Shown in pieces: positions 51,233-59,523 of a stretch of 64,000 nt of DNA. The translations under genes were made by a program, and so were the position numbers. Numbering within the stretch: position 1 is the first letter of the stretch; each line of letters begins with the position of its first letter. The stretch lies in assembly GCA_910589075.1 (NCBI GenBank), contig CAJUSK010000007.1:62001-126000 (forward strand), read 5' to 3'. The notes beneath the pieces were generated by a model. The model was not told the DNA's origin. It ran no database searches and saw only the letters and a list, made by a program, of their open reading frames with translations. This stretch comes from an uncultured Lachnospiraceae bacterium. Lineage in GTDB: Bacteria; Bacillota; Clostridia; Lachnospirales; Lachnospiraceae.

Positions 51233-53857
51233 ATGAAGAAATGGGTATATTTATTTACAGAAGGAAATGCGGAAATGCGGAATCTTCTGGGTGGAAAAGG
51301 TGCGAATCTGGCGGAGATGACCAATCTGGGTCTGCCTGTGCCGCAGGGGTTTACGATTACGACGGAAGCCTGCACACAGTATTATGAGGATGGCAGACAG
51401 ATAAATGATGAGATCATGGGCCAGATTATGGAGCATATCTCTAAAATGGAAGAGATCACCGGAAAGAAATTCGGCGATAAGGAAAATCCGCTGCTTGTGT
51501 CGGTGCGTTCCGGTGCAAGAGCATCCATGCCGGGTATGATGGATACAATCCTGAACCTGGGTCTGAACGAAGAGGTTGTGAATGTACTCGCAGACAAATC
51601 CGGCAATCCCCGCTGGGCATGGGACTGCTACAGAAGATTTATTCAGATGTATTCGGATGTAGTTATGGAGGTTGGCAAAAAATATTTTGAAGAGCTGATC
51701 GACAAGATGAAATCCCAGAAGGGAATTACGCTGGATGTAGATTTGACGGCAGATGATCTGAAAGAACTGGCAAATCAGTTCAAGGCAGAATACAAAGAGA
51801 AGATTGGTGAAGATTTCCCGTCTGATCCCAAGGAGCAGCTTCTGGGTGCAGTAAAGGCAGTATTCCGTTCATGGGACAATCCCCGTGCCAATATATATCG
51901 TCGTGACAATGACATTCCCTATTCCTGGGGTACGGCTGTCAATGTACAAATGATGGCGTTTGGCAATATGGGAGAGACTTCCGGAACAGGTGTTGCATTT
52001 ACGCGGAATCCGGCAACCGGCGAGAAGAAGCTGATGGGCGAATTTTTGATGAACGCTCAGGGCGAAGATGTGGTAGCCGGTGTGCGTACACCGCAGCCGA
52101 TTGCACAGCTTGAAGATACGATGCCGGAAGTGTTTGAACAGTTTGTGGGAATCTGCAATAAACTGGAAGATCATTACAGAGATATGCAGGATATGGAGTT
52201 TACCATTGAGGACAAGCATCTGTATATGCTGCAGACCAGAAGCGGTAAGAGAACAGCCAAAGCGGCTTTGAAAATTGCCTGTGATCTGGTGGATGAAGGC
52301 ATGATTACCGAGGAAAAAGCGGTATCCATGATTGATCCGAGAAATCTGGATTCCCTGCTGCATCCTCAGTTTGACGCAGATGCGTTGAAAGCGTCCCAGC
52401 CTATTGCAAAAGCGCTGGCAGCAGCACCTGGCGCTGCATGTGGTAAGATTGTATTTACTGCTGAAGATGCAAAAGCATGGGCTGCAAGAGGTGAGAAAGT
52501 CGTACTGGTACGTCTTGAGACTTCTCCGGAAGACATTGAAGGCATGAAAGCGGCACAGGGCATCCTGACCGTCAGAGGCGGTATGACCAGCCATGCTGCA
52601 GTTGTAGCCAGAGGTATGGGCGCTTGCTGTGTATCCGGTTGCTCTGCAATCAATATGGATGAAGAGAATAAGAAATTCACGCTGGCAGGTAAGGAATATC
52701 ATGAAGGCGATATTATTTCCTTTGACGGTACGACCGGCAATATTTATGATGGCGCTATTCAGACTGTGGATGCTACCATTGCCGGAGAATTTGGCCGGAT
52801 TATGGCGTGGGCGGATAAATACAGAACATTGAAAGTAAGAACCAATGCAGACACACCTTCGGATGCCGCAAAGGCAAGGGAGCTGGGTGCAGAAGGTATT
52901 GGTTTGTGCAGAACCGAGCATATGTTCTTTGAAGGGGACAGAATTGATGCATTCCGCGAGATGATCTGTTCCGACACACTGGAAGAAAGAGAAGAAGCTC
53001 TTGCAAAGATACTTCCTTTGCAGCAGGGTGACTTTGAGAAATTATATGAGGCAATGGAAGGAAATCCTGTGACCATCAGATTCCTTGATCCTCCGTTGCA
53101 TGAATTTGTACCTACTGATGAGGCGGATATCCGTAAGCTGGCAGAAGCAAGAGGCAAAGCTGTAGAAGATATCAAAGCGATTATAGATTCTCTGCATGAG
53201 ATTAATCCGATGCTGGGTCATAGAGGTTGCCGTCTGGCAGTTACCTATCCTGAAATTGCAAAAATGCAGACAAAGGCAGTGATCCGCGCGGCAATCAATG
53301 TGAAGAAAGCACATCCTGACTGGGATCTGGTTCCTGAGATTATGATTCCTTTGATTGGGGACAGCAAAGAATTTAAGTTTGTTCAGAAGGTTGTAACTGA
53401 GACGGCAGACGGGGAAATTTCCGCGGCAAAAGCAGATCTGAAGTATGAAGTGGGTACGATGATCGAGATTCCCAGAGCTGCACTGACAGCAGATGAGATT
53501 GCGGCAGACGCAGCATTCTTCTGCTTTGGTACAAACGACCTGACGCAGATGACATATGGTTTCTCACGTGATGATGCCGGAAAATTCCTGGAATCTTACT
53601 ATGATGCCAAAATATTCGAAAATGATCCTTTCGCAAAACTGGATCAGTCCGGTGTGGGCCAGTTGATGGAAATGGCTATTTCGAAAGGTAAAAAAGTGAA
53701 TACAGCTATTCACTGCGGTATCTGTGGCGAGCATGGCGGTGATCCGACTTCTGTTGAATTCTGCCATAAGATTGGACTGGACTATGTATCCTGCAGTCCG
53801 TTCCGCGTGCCGATTGCGCGGTTGGCGGCGGCACAGGCGGCTATTAACAGCAAGTAA
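51233..53857 (+). CDS. ppdK: Pyruvate, phosphate dikinase
   Basis: An 874-residue enzyme interconverting PEP + AMP + PPi and pyruvate + ATP + Pi. The N-terminal ATP-grasp domain opens LLGGKGANLAEMTNLGLPVPQG. The central phospho-histidine is in GGMTSHAAVVARGMG. The C-terminal TIM barrel has GLCRTEHMFF, RFLDPPLHEF, HRGCRLAV, the metal site and CGICGEHGGDP with the catalytic Cys. Length is normal. In anaerobes it supports PPi-based glycolysis or gluconeogenesis. Strong codon bias (few rare codons) suggests high expression. Confidence 0.97.
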   Translation: MKKWVYLFTEGNAEMRNLLGGKGANLAEMTNLGLPVPQGFTITTEACTQYYEDGRQINDEIMGQIMEHISKMEEITGKKFGDKENPLLVSVRSGARASMPGMMDTILNLGLNEEVVNVLADKSGNPRWAWDCYRRFIQMYSDVVMEVGKKYFEELIDKMKSQKGITLDVDLTADDLKELANQFKAEYKEKIGEDFPSDPKEQLLGAVKAVFRSWDNPRANIYRRDNDIPYSWGTAVNVQMMAFGNMGETSGTGVAFTRNPATGEKKLMGEFLMNAQGEDVVAGVRTPQPIAQLEDTMPEVFEQFVGICNKLEDHYRDMQDMEFTIEDKHLYMLQTRSGKRTAKAALKIACDLVDEGMITEEKAVSMIDPRNLDSLLHPQFDADALKASQPIAKALAAAPGAACGKIVFTAEDAKAWAARGEKVVLVRLETSPEDIEGMKAAQGILTVRGGMTSHAAVVARGMGACCVSGCSAINMDEENKKFTLAGKEYHEGDIISFDGTTGNIYDGAIQTVDATIAGEFGRIMAWADKYRTLKVRTNADTPSDAAKARELGAEGIGLCRTEHMFFEGDRIDAFREMICSDTLEEREEALAKILPLQQGDFEKLYEAMEGNPVTIRFLDPPLHEFVPTDEADIRKLAEARGKAVEDIKAIIDSLHEINPMLGHRGCRLAVTYPEIAKMQTKAVIRAAINVKKAHPDWDLVPEIMIPLIGDSKEFKFVQKVVTETADGEISAAKADLKYEVGTMIEIPRAALTADEIAADAAFFCFGTNDLTQMTYGFSRDDAGKFLESYYDAKIFENDPFAKLDQSGVGQLMEMAISKGKKVNTAIHCGICGEHGGDPTSVEFCHKIGLDYVSCSPFRVPIARLAAAQAAINSK

Positions 53858-53897
53858 TACACTGGAAGCTGAGTAAATAGTAATTTGATTATTTATA

Positions 53898-53924
53898 CTT
53901 ATTGGACTACTAATGTCCAATAAG
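53898..53924 (+). terminator. Hairpin after ppdK
   Basis: CTTATTGGAC (53898-53907) is mirrored by GTCCAATAAG (53915-53924), perfect ten-base arms, without a T-tract. It may assist termination or protect the 3' end. Confidence 0.55.
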
Positions 53925-53936
53925 GTACAGATATGT

Positions 53937-53980
53937 ACAATAGAAAGCACGCTTTGTGAACTTTCTATTGTCATGAATAA
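53937..53980 (+). repeat. Palindromic repeat arm 5 (forward)
   Basis: The best-preserved copy: ACAATAGAAAG (53937-53947) and CTTTCTATTGT (53961-53971) with loop CACGCTTTGTGAA and CATGAATAA after it. Inside the loop, CAC and GTG can pair. Confidence 0.85.
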
Positions 53981-53982
53981 AG

Positions 53983-54028
53983 AAAAGTCCTCTGTTACTT
54001 TATAGAAAAAGTAGCGGGGGACTTTTTT
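53983..54028 (+). terminator. Terminator beside repeat arm 5
   Basis: AAAAGTCC (53983-53990) pairs with GGACTTTT near 54019-54026, with an inner ACTTTAT/GTAG stem, ending in a T run. It would finish ppdK transcription. Confidence 0.8.
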
Positions 54029-54144
54029 GTGTGAACCGGCAGGAACCGGCGATACCGACACAAACGTGACACAAACATGTGCGGGTTATAGATTGTTAAA
54101 GGGAGAATTTTGTGCTAAAATGACTATAAAGGGAGTCGGATGCT

Positions 54145-54623
54145 ATGGACAGGAAGTTGAAGGTGTATTTGGACACATCTGTTATAAGTTATCTGCAACA
54201 GGAAGATGCGCCAGAGCGAATGAAGGATACATTAGCTCTTTGGGCACAGTTTGAAGTTGGAAAGTATGAAATTTGTTGATCACAGGTGAGCTTGATGAAG
54301 TGGGTGAATGTCGAGAACCTAAAAGAACAGTATTGTATGAGTATTTGAGCAGGATTTCATATACAAAGTTGGAAATTACAGATGAAGTTCTTAAAGTTGC
54401 AAATCAGATCATAGATATGGGTATACTAACAAAGAAAAGCATTGATGATTGTCAGCATATAGCAACTGCTGTCGTGCATGGGTGTGACTGCATCATATCA
54501 TGGAATTTTAAGCATATTGTAAATATAAAGACTATTAAGGGTATCAGGGCAATCACACACCTTGAAAGCTATAAGGATATTGATATTATGAATCCGCCTG
54601 TATTATTGGGAGGTGGGGAATAA
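54145..54623 (+). pseudogene. Frameshifted PIN-domain (VapC-like) toxin gene
   Basis: The first frame starts at 54145 after GGGAG and gives KVYLDTSVISYLQQEDAPERM up to VGKYEI before a TGA at 54277-54279. Quoted in part, YLDTSVISYL is the usual PIN-domain start with a catalytic Asp. The remainder is in another frame: LDEVGECREP, KKSIDDCQHIATAVVHGCD and IISWNFKHIVN, the classic PIN C-terminal blocks. One frameshift near 54275 splits the gene. It would have been an RNase toxin. The stop overlaps the start of the next small gene. Confidence 0.72.
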
Positions 54624-54799
54624 TGGCATATACATTGGAGATCAGCCTGGATTTTACGGTTGAGGATATCCACAAGATTCGAGAGCGTAATTATGAAGTG
54701 ACAAAGCATATGACAACGGAGGAGAAACTGCTGTATTATAATATACCAAGGACAGATGCGGAAGAACAGATAGAAAGGCTTAGGGCAAAGCGCAATTAA
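54623..54799 (+). CDS. Small antitoxin-like protein next to the PIN gene
   Basis: A 58-residue ORF starting at ATG 54623, overlapping the PIN stop by one base (TAATG), with GGAGG in front. It reads MAYTLEISLDFTVEDIHK and then a helical region with TTEEKLLYYN and EEQIERLRAKRN. A DFTVEDIxKIRxxNY pattern is, from memory, common in small proteins partnered with PIN toxins in gut clostridia. With the toxin broken, it may be an orphan antitoxin. Confidence 0.6.
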   Translation: MAYTLEISLDFTVEDIHKIRERNYEVTKHMTTEEKLLYYNIPRTDAEEQIERLRAKRN

Positions 54800-54827
54800 G
54801 TCCGTTTGTATTATTGGAAAGTGAAGG

Positions 54828-54968
54828 ATGATTATGGAAAAACCTGTTTTGAGTACAAACTTTACTATACAAGATATTCATACCTTATTGAACATTGGTA
54901 ATTCAATAAGTATGAATTACGGGAATAGAATAAATCCTAATTTGATTTTAGGTTCCCGGTTAAGTTAA
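54828..54968 (+). CDS. Very short ORF resembling the preceding antitoxin
   Basis: A 46-residue frame, MIMEKPVLSTNFTIQDIHTLL, ending LILGSRLS. Its FTIQDIHTL matches FTVEDIHKI of the upstream 58-residue ORF, so it may be a decayed duplicate. An AAGGA site precedes an internal ATG at 54834. Weak evidence for expression. Confidence 0.3.
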   Translation: MIMEKPVLSTNFTIQDIHTLLNIGNSISMNYGNRINPNLILGSRLS

Positions 54969-54976
54969 ATACATGA

Positions 54977-55210
54977 ATGTTTGCAAAGTGGAGTGAAGGA
55001 GTGCTGGCAATAGGACACTGTGTAAGAGCTATTATTGGAGCACACAAAGCGATTCAACGGATAGAAAAGGATTGGTATGCAAATGAGATTAACCTGCCCC
55101 AAGGATATGGGATGATTTTTCTCACAGATGCGTTATTGGATAACATTGCGGAACTGTTCGAGTCTGCAAATGAGCTCTCCACCCCTGATGCGGTTACGAA
55201 CGTAAAATGA
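54977..55210 (+). CDS. Small hypothetical protein
   Basis: A 77-residue frame with plausible amphipathic helices (VLAIGHCVRAIIGAHKAIQR and DALLDNIAELFESANELS). No ribosome site or known family is visible. It lies in a stretch of small fragments and may be a remnant. Confidence 0.3.
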   Translation: MFAKWSEGVLAIGHCVRAIIGAHKAIQRIEKDWYANEINLPQGYGMIFLTDALLDNIAELFESANELSTPDAVTNVK

Positions 55211-55651
55211 CATATCTGTTAGATTTTATAAGTACTGTCTTGCAAAAATAAAAAGGTGAGAAGTTTAATCAATAGCCTCTGAAAATTCGGTAAATAAATA
55301 TTGATTAAAGAAGTCTTTGAACGGAAAAACTTTATCAGCAATTTGATATTCAGAGAGATGTAAATTTGGATTATTATAATAAAAGTGAAAATTCCTGTAT
55401 ACAGAAATGCAATTTGTTTGCGCTGGTATGTGATTGAAAATTGTATTTAATGATATTGAGGATTCCATAAGTTGACAGACTGCTGTAAGAGACTGTCGAG
55501 GGAGAAATTCGAAAGAAGTACGTGTCAATGTGAGACACAGAAAAACAGCAGTCCTTTTTCTACGGCTTGATATGTCTGTCGAATCGTGTTATACTCGCAT
55601 TGTGTTAAACAATCAATAAAAGTGATGAATCGCTTACATGGGGGTAAACTT
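55211..55651. other. Gene-poor stretch with a promoter near its end
   Basis: No convincing gene is seen. A minus-strand frame (55265-55528) has protein-like composition but lacks a normal start. Near the end, TTGATA (55567-55572), a 17-base spacer and TATACT (55590-55595) form a good promoter for the downstream membrane-protein gene. Confidence 0.55.
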
Positions 55652-56428
55652 ATGACAGATTTTTTTTCAAAGATGAATGATGAGTATGCTCAAAAACATT
55701 TTCCGGATGGATCCATATTTGGGAGCGCTCTGAAAACTGTCAAACGGAGAAGCATTGGCGGATTCGTTTGTTTTGGCCTGTTTTTGGCTGCTGCGTTGTG
55801 TGGGTTGGTGTGGGGAATTGGCAGAACACTCCAGTTCGTGGCTGACGGACAGGAGGACATGCTAAGTGTTGGTATTGTGATCTGTGGATTCTTTGGTGTG
55901 GTTATTCTGGTCTGCTTGTTCATACTGTTTTTCTTACTCAAAGGGAGTCGGCAGAAGCGAGAAGATTATATTGCAAACTCCGCAAAGCACAGTAAACTGC
56001 CAGTCAGTGAAATTGAAGCGTTTGAACGACAGGCGTTGGCATCTGACTGTTATATTCTGAAACTGACAGCAGGGCTTGATCGTGTGCTTTCCAATGCGAC
56101 CAACAAAGACGGTCTGCTTACAAGGGACTATATCTATTTAGCTGATCCTGCCCAAACTGTCATACGTGTAGATAGTTTAAAAGCATGTTGTTTCAGTGAT
56201 TATACTTATTATATGGACACAGGAAAGTATCATAAGAAAATTCACTGTCTGGCAATTTGCCTTATTGGGGCCAATGGTGTAAGTGTCCTTTCCGATACAA
56301 CTGAAGAAGCAGGACGGGCTCTTATCGCGCTTCTCAAGCAGCGAAATAGTGCTATTGATACAAATGGCGGACAGGTTGTGCCGGAGAATGCATTTGACAG
56401 CTACAAAAACAGGGTGCTGCAAATGTAA
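55652..56428 (+). CDS. Two-helix membrane protein of unknown function
   Basis: A 258-residue protein. After a short polar start it has two membrane helices (GFVCFGLFLAAALCGLVWGI and VGIVICGFFGVVILVCLF) separated by a short loop, followed by a cytosolic domain of about 150 residues. The latter includes RDYIYLADPAQTVIRVDSL and a typical small beta-rich pattern. I recognise no named family. I chose the ATG at 55652 for the GGGGG site; an upstream ATG at 55586 is unsupported. Its promoter is at 55567. Confidence 0.6.
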   Translation: MTDFFSKMNDEYAQKHFPDGSIFGSALKTVKRRSIGGFVCFGLFLAAALCGLVWGIGRTLQFVADGQEDMLSVGIVICGFFGVVILVCLFILFFLLKGSRQKREDYIANSAKHSKLPVSEIEAFERQALASDCYILKLTAGLDRVLSNATNKDGLLTRDYIYLADPAQTVIRVDSLKACCFSDYTYYMDTGKYHKKIHCLAICLIGANGVSVLSDTTEEAGRALIALLKQRNSAIDTNGGQVVPENAFDSYKNRVLQM

Positions 56429-56477
56429 TAAGCCAGTAAACTGAGATGATTGGAAAATGGTCAGTTTTAAACAAGAG

Positions 56478-56514
56478 AGGCAATGGCTCATATTTGTCGA
56501 GTCATTGCCTTATT
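56478..56514 (+). terminator. Terminator after the membrane-protein gene
   Basis: AGGCAATGGCTC (56478-56489) pairs with GAGTCATTGCCT (56499-56510), followed by TATT. The next 240 bases (56515-56753) show no gene. Confidence 0.75.
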
Positions 56515-56753
56515 AGATTGAATGTTTCGTAAAAAGGCGTTTTTAGAATTGTATACCCATAGAAAAAAGATTTTTTTGGAATTCTGCGTTGTCAAAAGAA
56601 TGAACCTTTGTTTTACTGCAGATGCAGAATATTGTTAAATTCGAGATTAGAACGCACTGTCTGCTATGGACGAGAAGGATGATTTTTCGTGGACATTAGA
56701 ACAAATATTATAGACATTCGCGACAAATAAACGGGATGGGAATTTGGATATAT

Positions 56754-56864
56754 CTAACCTGAGCCACACGCAAAGAGTACTTTTTTAGTATCCCATTCAG
56801 CAACGACTTCATAAATATATCCGTCTGACTTAAACTTTATTTCATAGCTGTGCAGTTTCATCAC
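56754..56864 (-). CDS. Short ORF or gene fragment
   Basis: A minus-strand frame giving MKLHSYEIKFKSDGYIYEVV and a tail ending FACGSG. It starts at GTG/ATG (56864/56861) without a clear ribosome site, 27 bases after the gene upstream on this strand. The frame stays open further upstream, so it may be the end of a lost gene. Confidence 0.3.
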   Translation of the reverse strand: MMKLHSYEIKFKSDGYIYEVVAEWDTKKVLFACGSG

Positions 56865-56891
56865 TTTGAAAGTGAATCCAGGTGGCTCTTC

Positions 56892-57314
56892 TCACATTAT
56901 ACCGGCTCTTTTCTCATTTAACAATCTGTTTGCATATGCATTGAGTGCCTCACATGGTTCATATTTTGTCTTATAACCAACACCATCAATCACAAAGAAT
57001 GGGTTATACGCCATGACTTCTGTCTGTGTTCCGTCTGACAATATCAGCGTAAAAATTACACCTTGTCCGCTGTATTCTGTATAGGAATTGTCTTCTTTAT
57101 AGATAACCACATCATTCAAATATCCTGTTAATTCCTCGATTTCTACAATTTGAATGGTTGTGTCCGGCGGAACCAATCGTACTGTGGCTGACACTATTTC
57201 CGATGGTTCCAAATCTTTAAATGGTTTTTTGCCACCGACAGCATGATAAACAATCACAATGATTCCTATAAGAAATATACATGTTAATAGAACGATCAGC
57301 GCCTTCTTTTTCAT
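56892..57314 (-). CDS. Small membrane-anchored protein of unknown function
   Basis: A 140-residue protein. An N-terminal membrane segment (ALIVLLTCIFLIGIIVIVY) is followed by an outside domain with the blocks SATVRLVPPDTTIQI, VVIYKEDNSYTEYSGQ and NPFFVIDGVGYKTKYEPCE. I have seen similar small proteins in Clostridia (DUF5301-like), but cannot assign a function. AGGAGA precedes the start. Confidence 0.55.
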   Translation of the reverse strand: MKKKALIVLLTCIFLIGIIVIVYHAVGGKKPFKDLEPSEIVSATVRLVPPDTTIQIVEIEELTGYLNDVVIYKEDNSYTEYSGQGVIFTLILSDGTQTEVMAYNPFFVIDGVGYKTKYEPCEALNAYANRLLNEKRAGIM

Positions 57315-57364
57315 AGCAAGTCTCCTCGTATCTCTATAATCTATACTGTAAAAACAGCATCTTG

Positions 57365-58366
57365 TCAGGTAGTTTCCCTTATAATAAGTTCGGGTTTCAG
57401 GAAAACATTGTGCGTAATGGAGAGATCTTTACTGCGGATGGAATCCAGCATCAGATCCACGCCGATCTGAGCCATTTTTTCGACGGGGGGAGCCAGGGTG
57501 GTCAACCGCCGTGGCAGAAAATCCCCGGCGCGTCCGTTATCATTGCCAATGATTGCAATATCTTCCGGTATTCTCAGGCCGGCTTCTGCAACAGCCCGCA
57601 TGGCGCCGATGGCAATATCGTCATAGCCGGCAAGATATGCGCTGGGATATTGGGGAAGAGAGAGGAAGTATTTCATCCCTTCATAGCCTGCCGGCTCAAA
57701 GCGCATGGTCGGATGGGTAAAGGTGGGATGTTCCTGGGGATGCAGGCCGCATCTGGTCAGGGCCTCTCTGAAAAAATCCTCCCGCAGTGTCTGCTTGATG
57801 ATATAGTCGCCAAGGTAGCCGATAGATGTATGCCCTTTATGTAAAAGATATTGTATGGATTCTACCATGCCTGAAGTATCATCCACATTGATCTGACTGC
57901 AGACAGCGCCGGGCTGCCTGGCATCAAGTGCGATCAGTGGAATGTGATTGCTGTTGAGCAGGATCTGATATTTGGAAAGCCTGTCTGTATCGACGGTGCA
58001 GGACAGAAAGACCCCATCTATATTGTAATTGATAAACGTTTCCAGAATTTTCTGCTCATTATCAGGCTGATATTGTGTATTGGAGATCAGGAGATAATAA
58101 TCATGTTTCTGCAGAGAAATTTCCAGTGTGTTTATCATTTTGGAAAAATAATCACTGTTGGTTTCCGGCACAATAATTCCTATCATATGGGAACTCTTTC
58201 CGGCAAGAATCCGGGCGTTGGCATTGGGAATATAGTTTAATTCCTTTGCGATGCGCCGGATATTTTCTTTTGTAACTTCGGATATATTGCCCATTCCGTT
58301 CAAGGCTCTTGAAGCAGTGGATATATTAACGCCGGCCTTTTTTGCCACATCTTTTAAAGTCGCCAT
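57365..58366 (-). CDS. LacI-family transcriptional regulator
   Basis: A 333-residue repressor. The N-terminal helix-turn-helix ATLKDVAKKAGVNISTASRALNG is clear (quoted for VAKKAGVNISTASRALN), followed by the hinge PNANARILAGKSSHMIGIIVPE and a periplasmic-binding-like sugar domain (GYDDIAIGAMRAVAEAGLRIPEDIAIIGND in part). It is divergent from the SGNH-ABC operon and probably controls it through the AAGCGCTT sites between the two genes. Confidence 0.9.
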   Translation of the reverse strand: MATLKDVAKKAGVNISTASRALNGMGNISEVTKENIRRIAKELNYIPNANARILAGKSSHMIGIIVPETNSDYFSKMINTLEISLQKHDYYLLISNTQYQPDNEQKILETFINYNIDGVFLSCTVDTDRLSKYQILLNSNHIPLIALDARQPGAVCSQINVDDTSGMVESIQYLLHKGHTSIGYLGDYIIKQTLREDFFREALTRCGLHPQEHPTFTHPTMRFEPAGYEGMKYFLSLPQYPSAYLAGYDDIAIGAMRAVAEAGLRIPEDIAIIGNDNGRAGDFLPRRLTTLAPPVEKMAQIGVDLMLDSIRSKDLSITHNVFLKPELIIRETT

Positions 58367-58547
58367 AAAAACCCCCTCATTATAGGTGAGACATGATAAT
58401 CATGAGCAAGACCCGATAAATCAAGGTTTTGAAAAGGTCTGTATGGAACCGGGGACAGATTTTCGAGCCCCAACGTTTTGCTCATATCTATAGAGCCATT
58501 ATATAATAATCACATTTAAAAAGAAATAAGATTTCAAAAAAATAATG

Positions 58548-58557
58548 CAAGCGCTTG
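58548..58557. promoter_or_regulatory. LacI-type operator 1 (CAAGCGCTTG)
   Basis: A perfect ten-base palindrome with the central CG typical of LacI-family sites, 190 bases from the LacI gene start. It also resembles a CcpA cre half-match (TGCAAGCGCTTGTG). Confidence 0.65.
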
Positions 58558-58629
58558 TGTTAATTATACAAATATTGGCGAAATATATTGGTGAAAATGA
58601 TGAAAAATATTGAAAATATAATTGATATA

Positions 58630-58658
58630 TTGACTTAAATGTGCAAATATGATACTTA
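58630..58658 (+). promoter_or_regulatory. Promoter candidate of the SGNH-ABC operon
   Basis: TTGACT (58630-58635) with TACTTA (58653-58658) 17 bases on. The -10 is weak. The second operator lies directly downstream. Confidence 0.45.
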
Positions 58659-58669
58659 TATTGTAAGGA

Positions 58670-58677
58670 AAGCGCTT
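58670..58677. promoter_or_regulatory. LacI-type operator 2 (AAGCGCTT)
   Basis: AAAGCGCTTGCA at 58669-58680, centred 121 bases from operator 1 and lying between promoter and SGNH gene. The pair would allow looping. GGAAAGCGCTTGCA also fits a cre site with one mismatch, so CcpA is an alternative binder. Confidence 0.65.
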
Positions 58678-58695
58678 GCATAACAGGAGGGAGAA

Positions 58696-59505
58696 ATGGA
58701 TCATACACTAACGTCTGAATTGTATAATAACATCAAATTTAACATGCAGAAGCTCATTCTGGACGTGCCGGATGAGGATGTCCGTTGGCTGAGTCATATA
58801 TTTAACGCCGAAGAAGCAAAAGTCAGGAAACTGCTGCATGGGTTTGAAACTACTGTAAGCCGGCAGGCAGAGGACATCAGAAAAAGCAGAAACATTCCTA
58901 AAGTACAGAGCAATGGAAAGATCGTGTTCATCGGGGATTCCATCACAAGTGACAGAGAAAGCTATTTCAATATTATCAAAAAGATCTATGAGAATGAACC
59001 GGGACTTACGTGGATTGATGCAGCCATATCAGGAGACAAGAGCGATGACGCAAAAATGAAATTTTATGAAAGGGTAATGAATTTCCATCCGGATATTGCC
59101 CATATCCTCATCGGTACAAACGATATGAGAGAAAACCGGGATGAGGATGGCGAGAGTTGCATTGGCCTTGATGAGTACAGGAGAAATCTTGTATATATGG
59201 TGAAAAGGCTGCAAAAGAATAAAGTACATATTATTTTGTCAACTATATCGCCAGTACTTGTAGATGGAATCGGAAAGCGGTTTCCGGATGACCATTGGAA
59301 CTATCAGAAAGCCAATATTGATGCAGTGAATTCCATCATAGAAGAAGTGGCTGAAACGTTCGGAGCACAATTCAATGATATGCGCAAGGTTTATGGCAGT
59401 TATCGGGCAGAGGAGATTCTGCTCAATGACGGATTGCATTTGAACGCGTTGGGGCAAAAACTGCTGGCGGAAAATGTTTTGACGGCACTTGGCAAATATC
59501 TGTAG
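58696..59505 (+). CDS. SGNH/GDSL-type esterase
   Basis: A 269-residue hydrolase without a signal peptide, so cytosolic. After about 75 residues of a helical N-terminal part comes the SGNH core: IVFIGDSITSDRESY (Ser), DAAISGDKSDD (Gly), ILIGTNDMRENRD (Asn) and LLNDGLHLNALGQ (Asp, His). Such enzymes deacylate sugars or lipids. As first gene of a sugar ABC operon, it likely removes acyl groups from the imported sugar. AGGAGGG precedes the ATG. Confidence 0.85.
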   Translation: MDHTLTSELYNNIKFNMQKLILDVPDEDVRWLSHIFNAEEAKVRKLLHGFETTVSRQAEDIRKSRNIPKVQSNGKIVFIGDSITSDRESYFNIIKKIYENEPGLTWIDAAISGDKSDDAKMKFYERVMNFHPDIAHILIGTNDMRENRDEDGESCIGLDEYRRNLVYMVKRLQKNKVHIILSTISPVLVDGIGKRFPDDHWNYQKANIDAVNSIIEEVAETFGAQFNDMRKVYGSYRAEEILLNDGLHLNALGQKLLAENVLTALGKYL

Positions 59506-59523
59506 GAAGAAAGGATAAAAGAT

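Noticed and set aside
55265..55528. Minus-strand 87-codon frame
   Set aside because: Protein-like composition, but it starts at TTG without a ribosome site and matches nothing I know. Kept only as a note in the gene-poor stretch.
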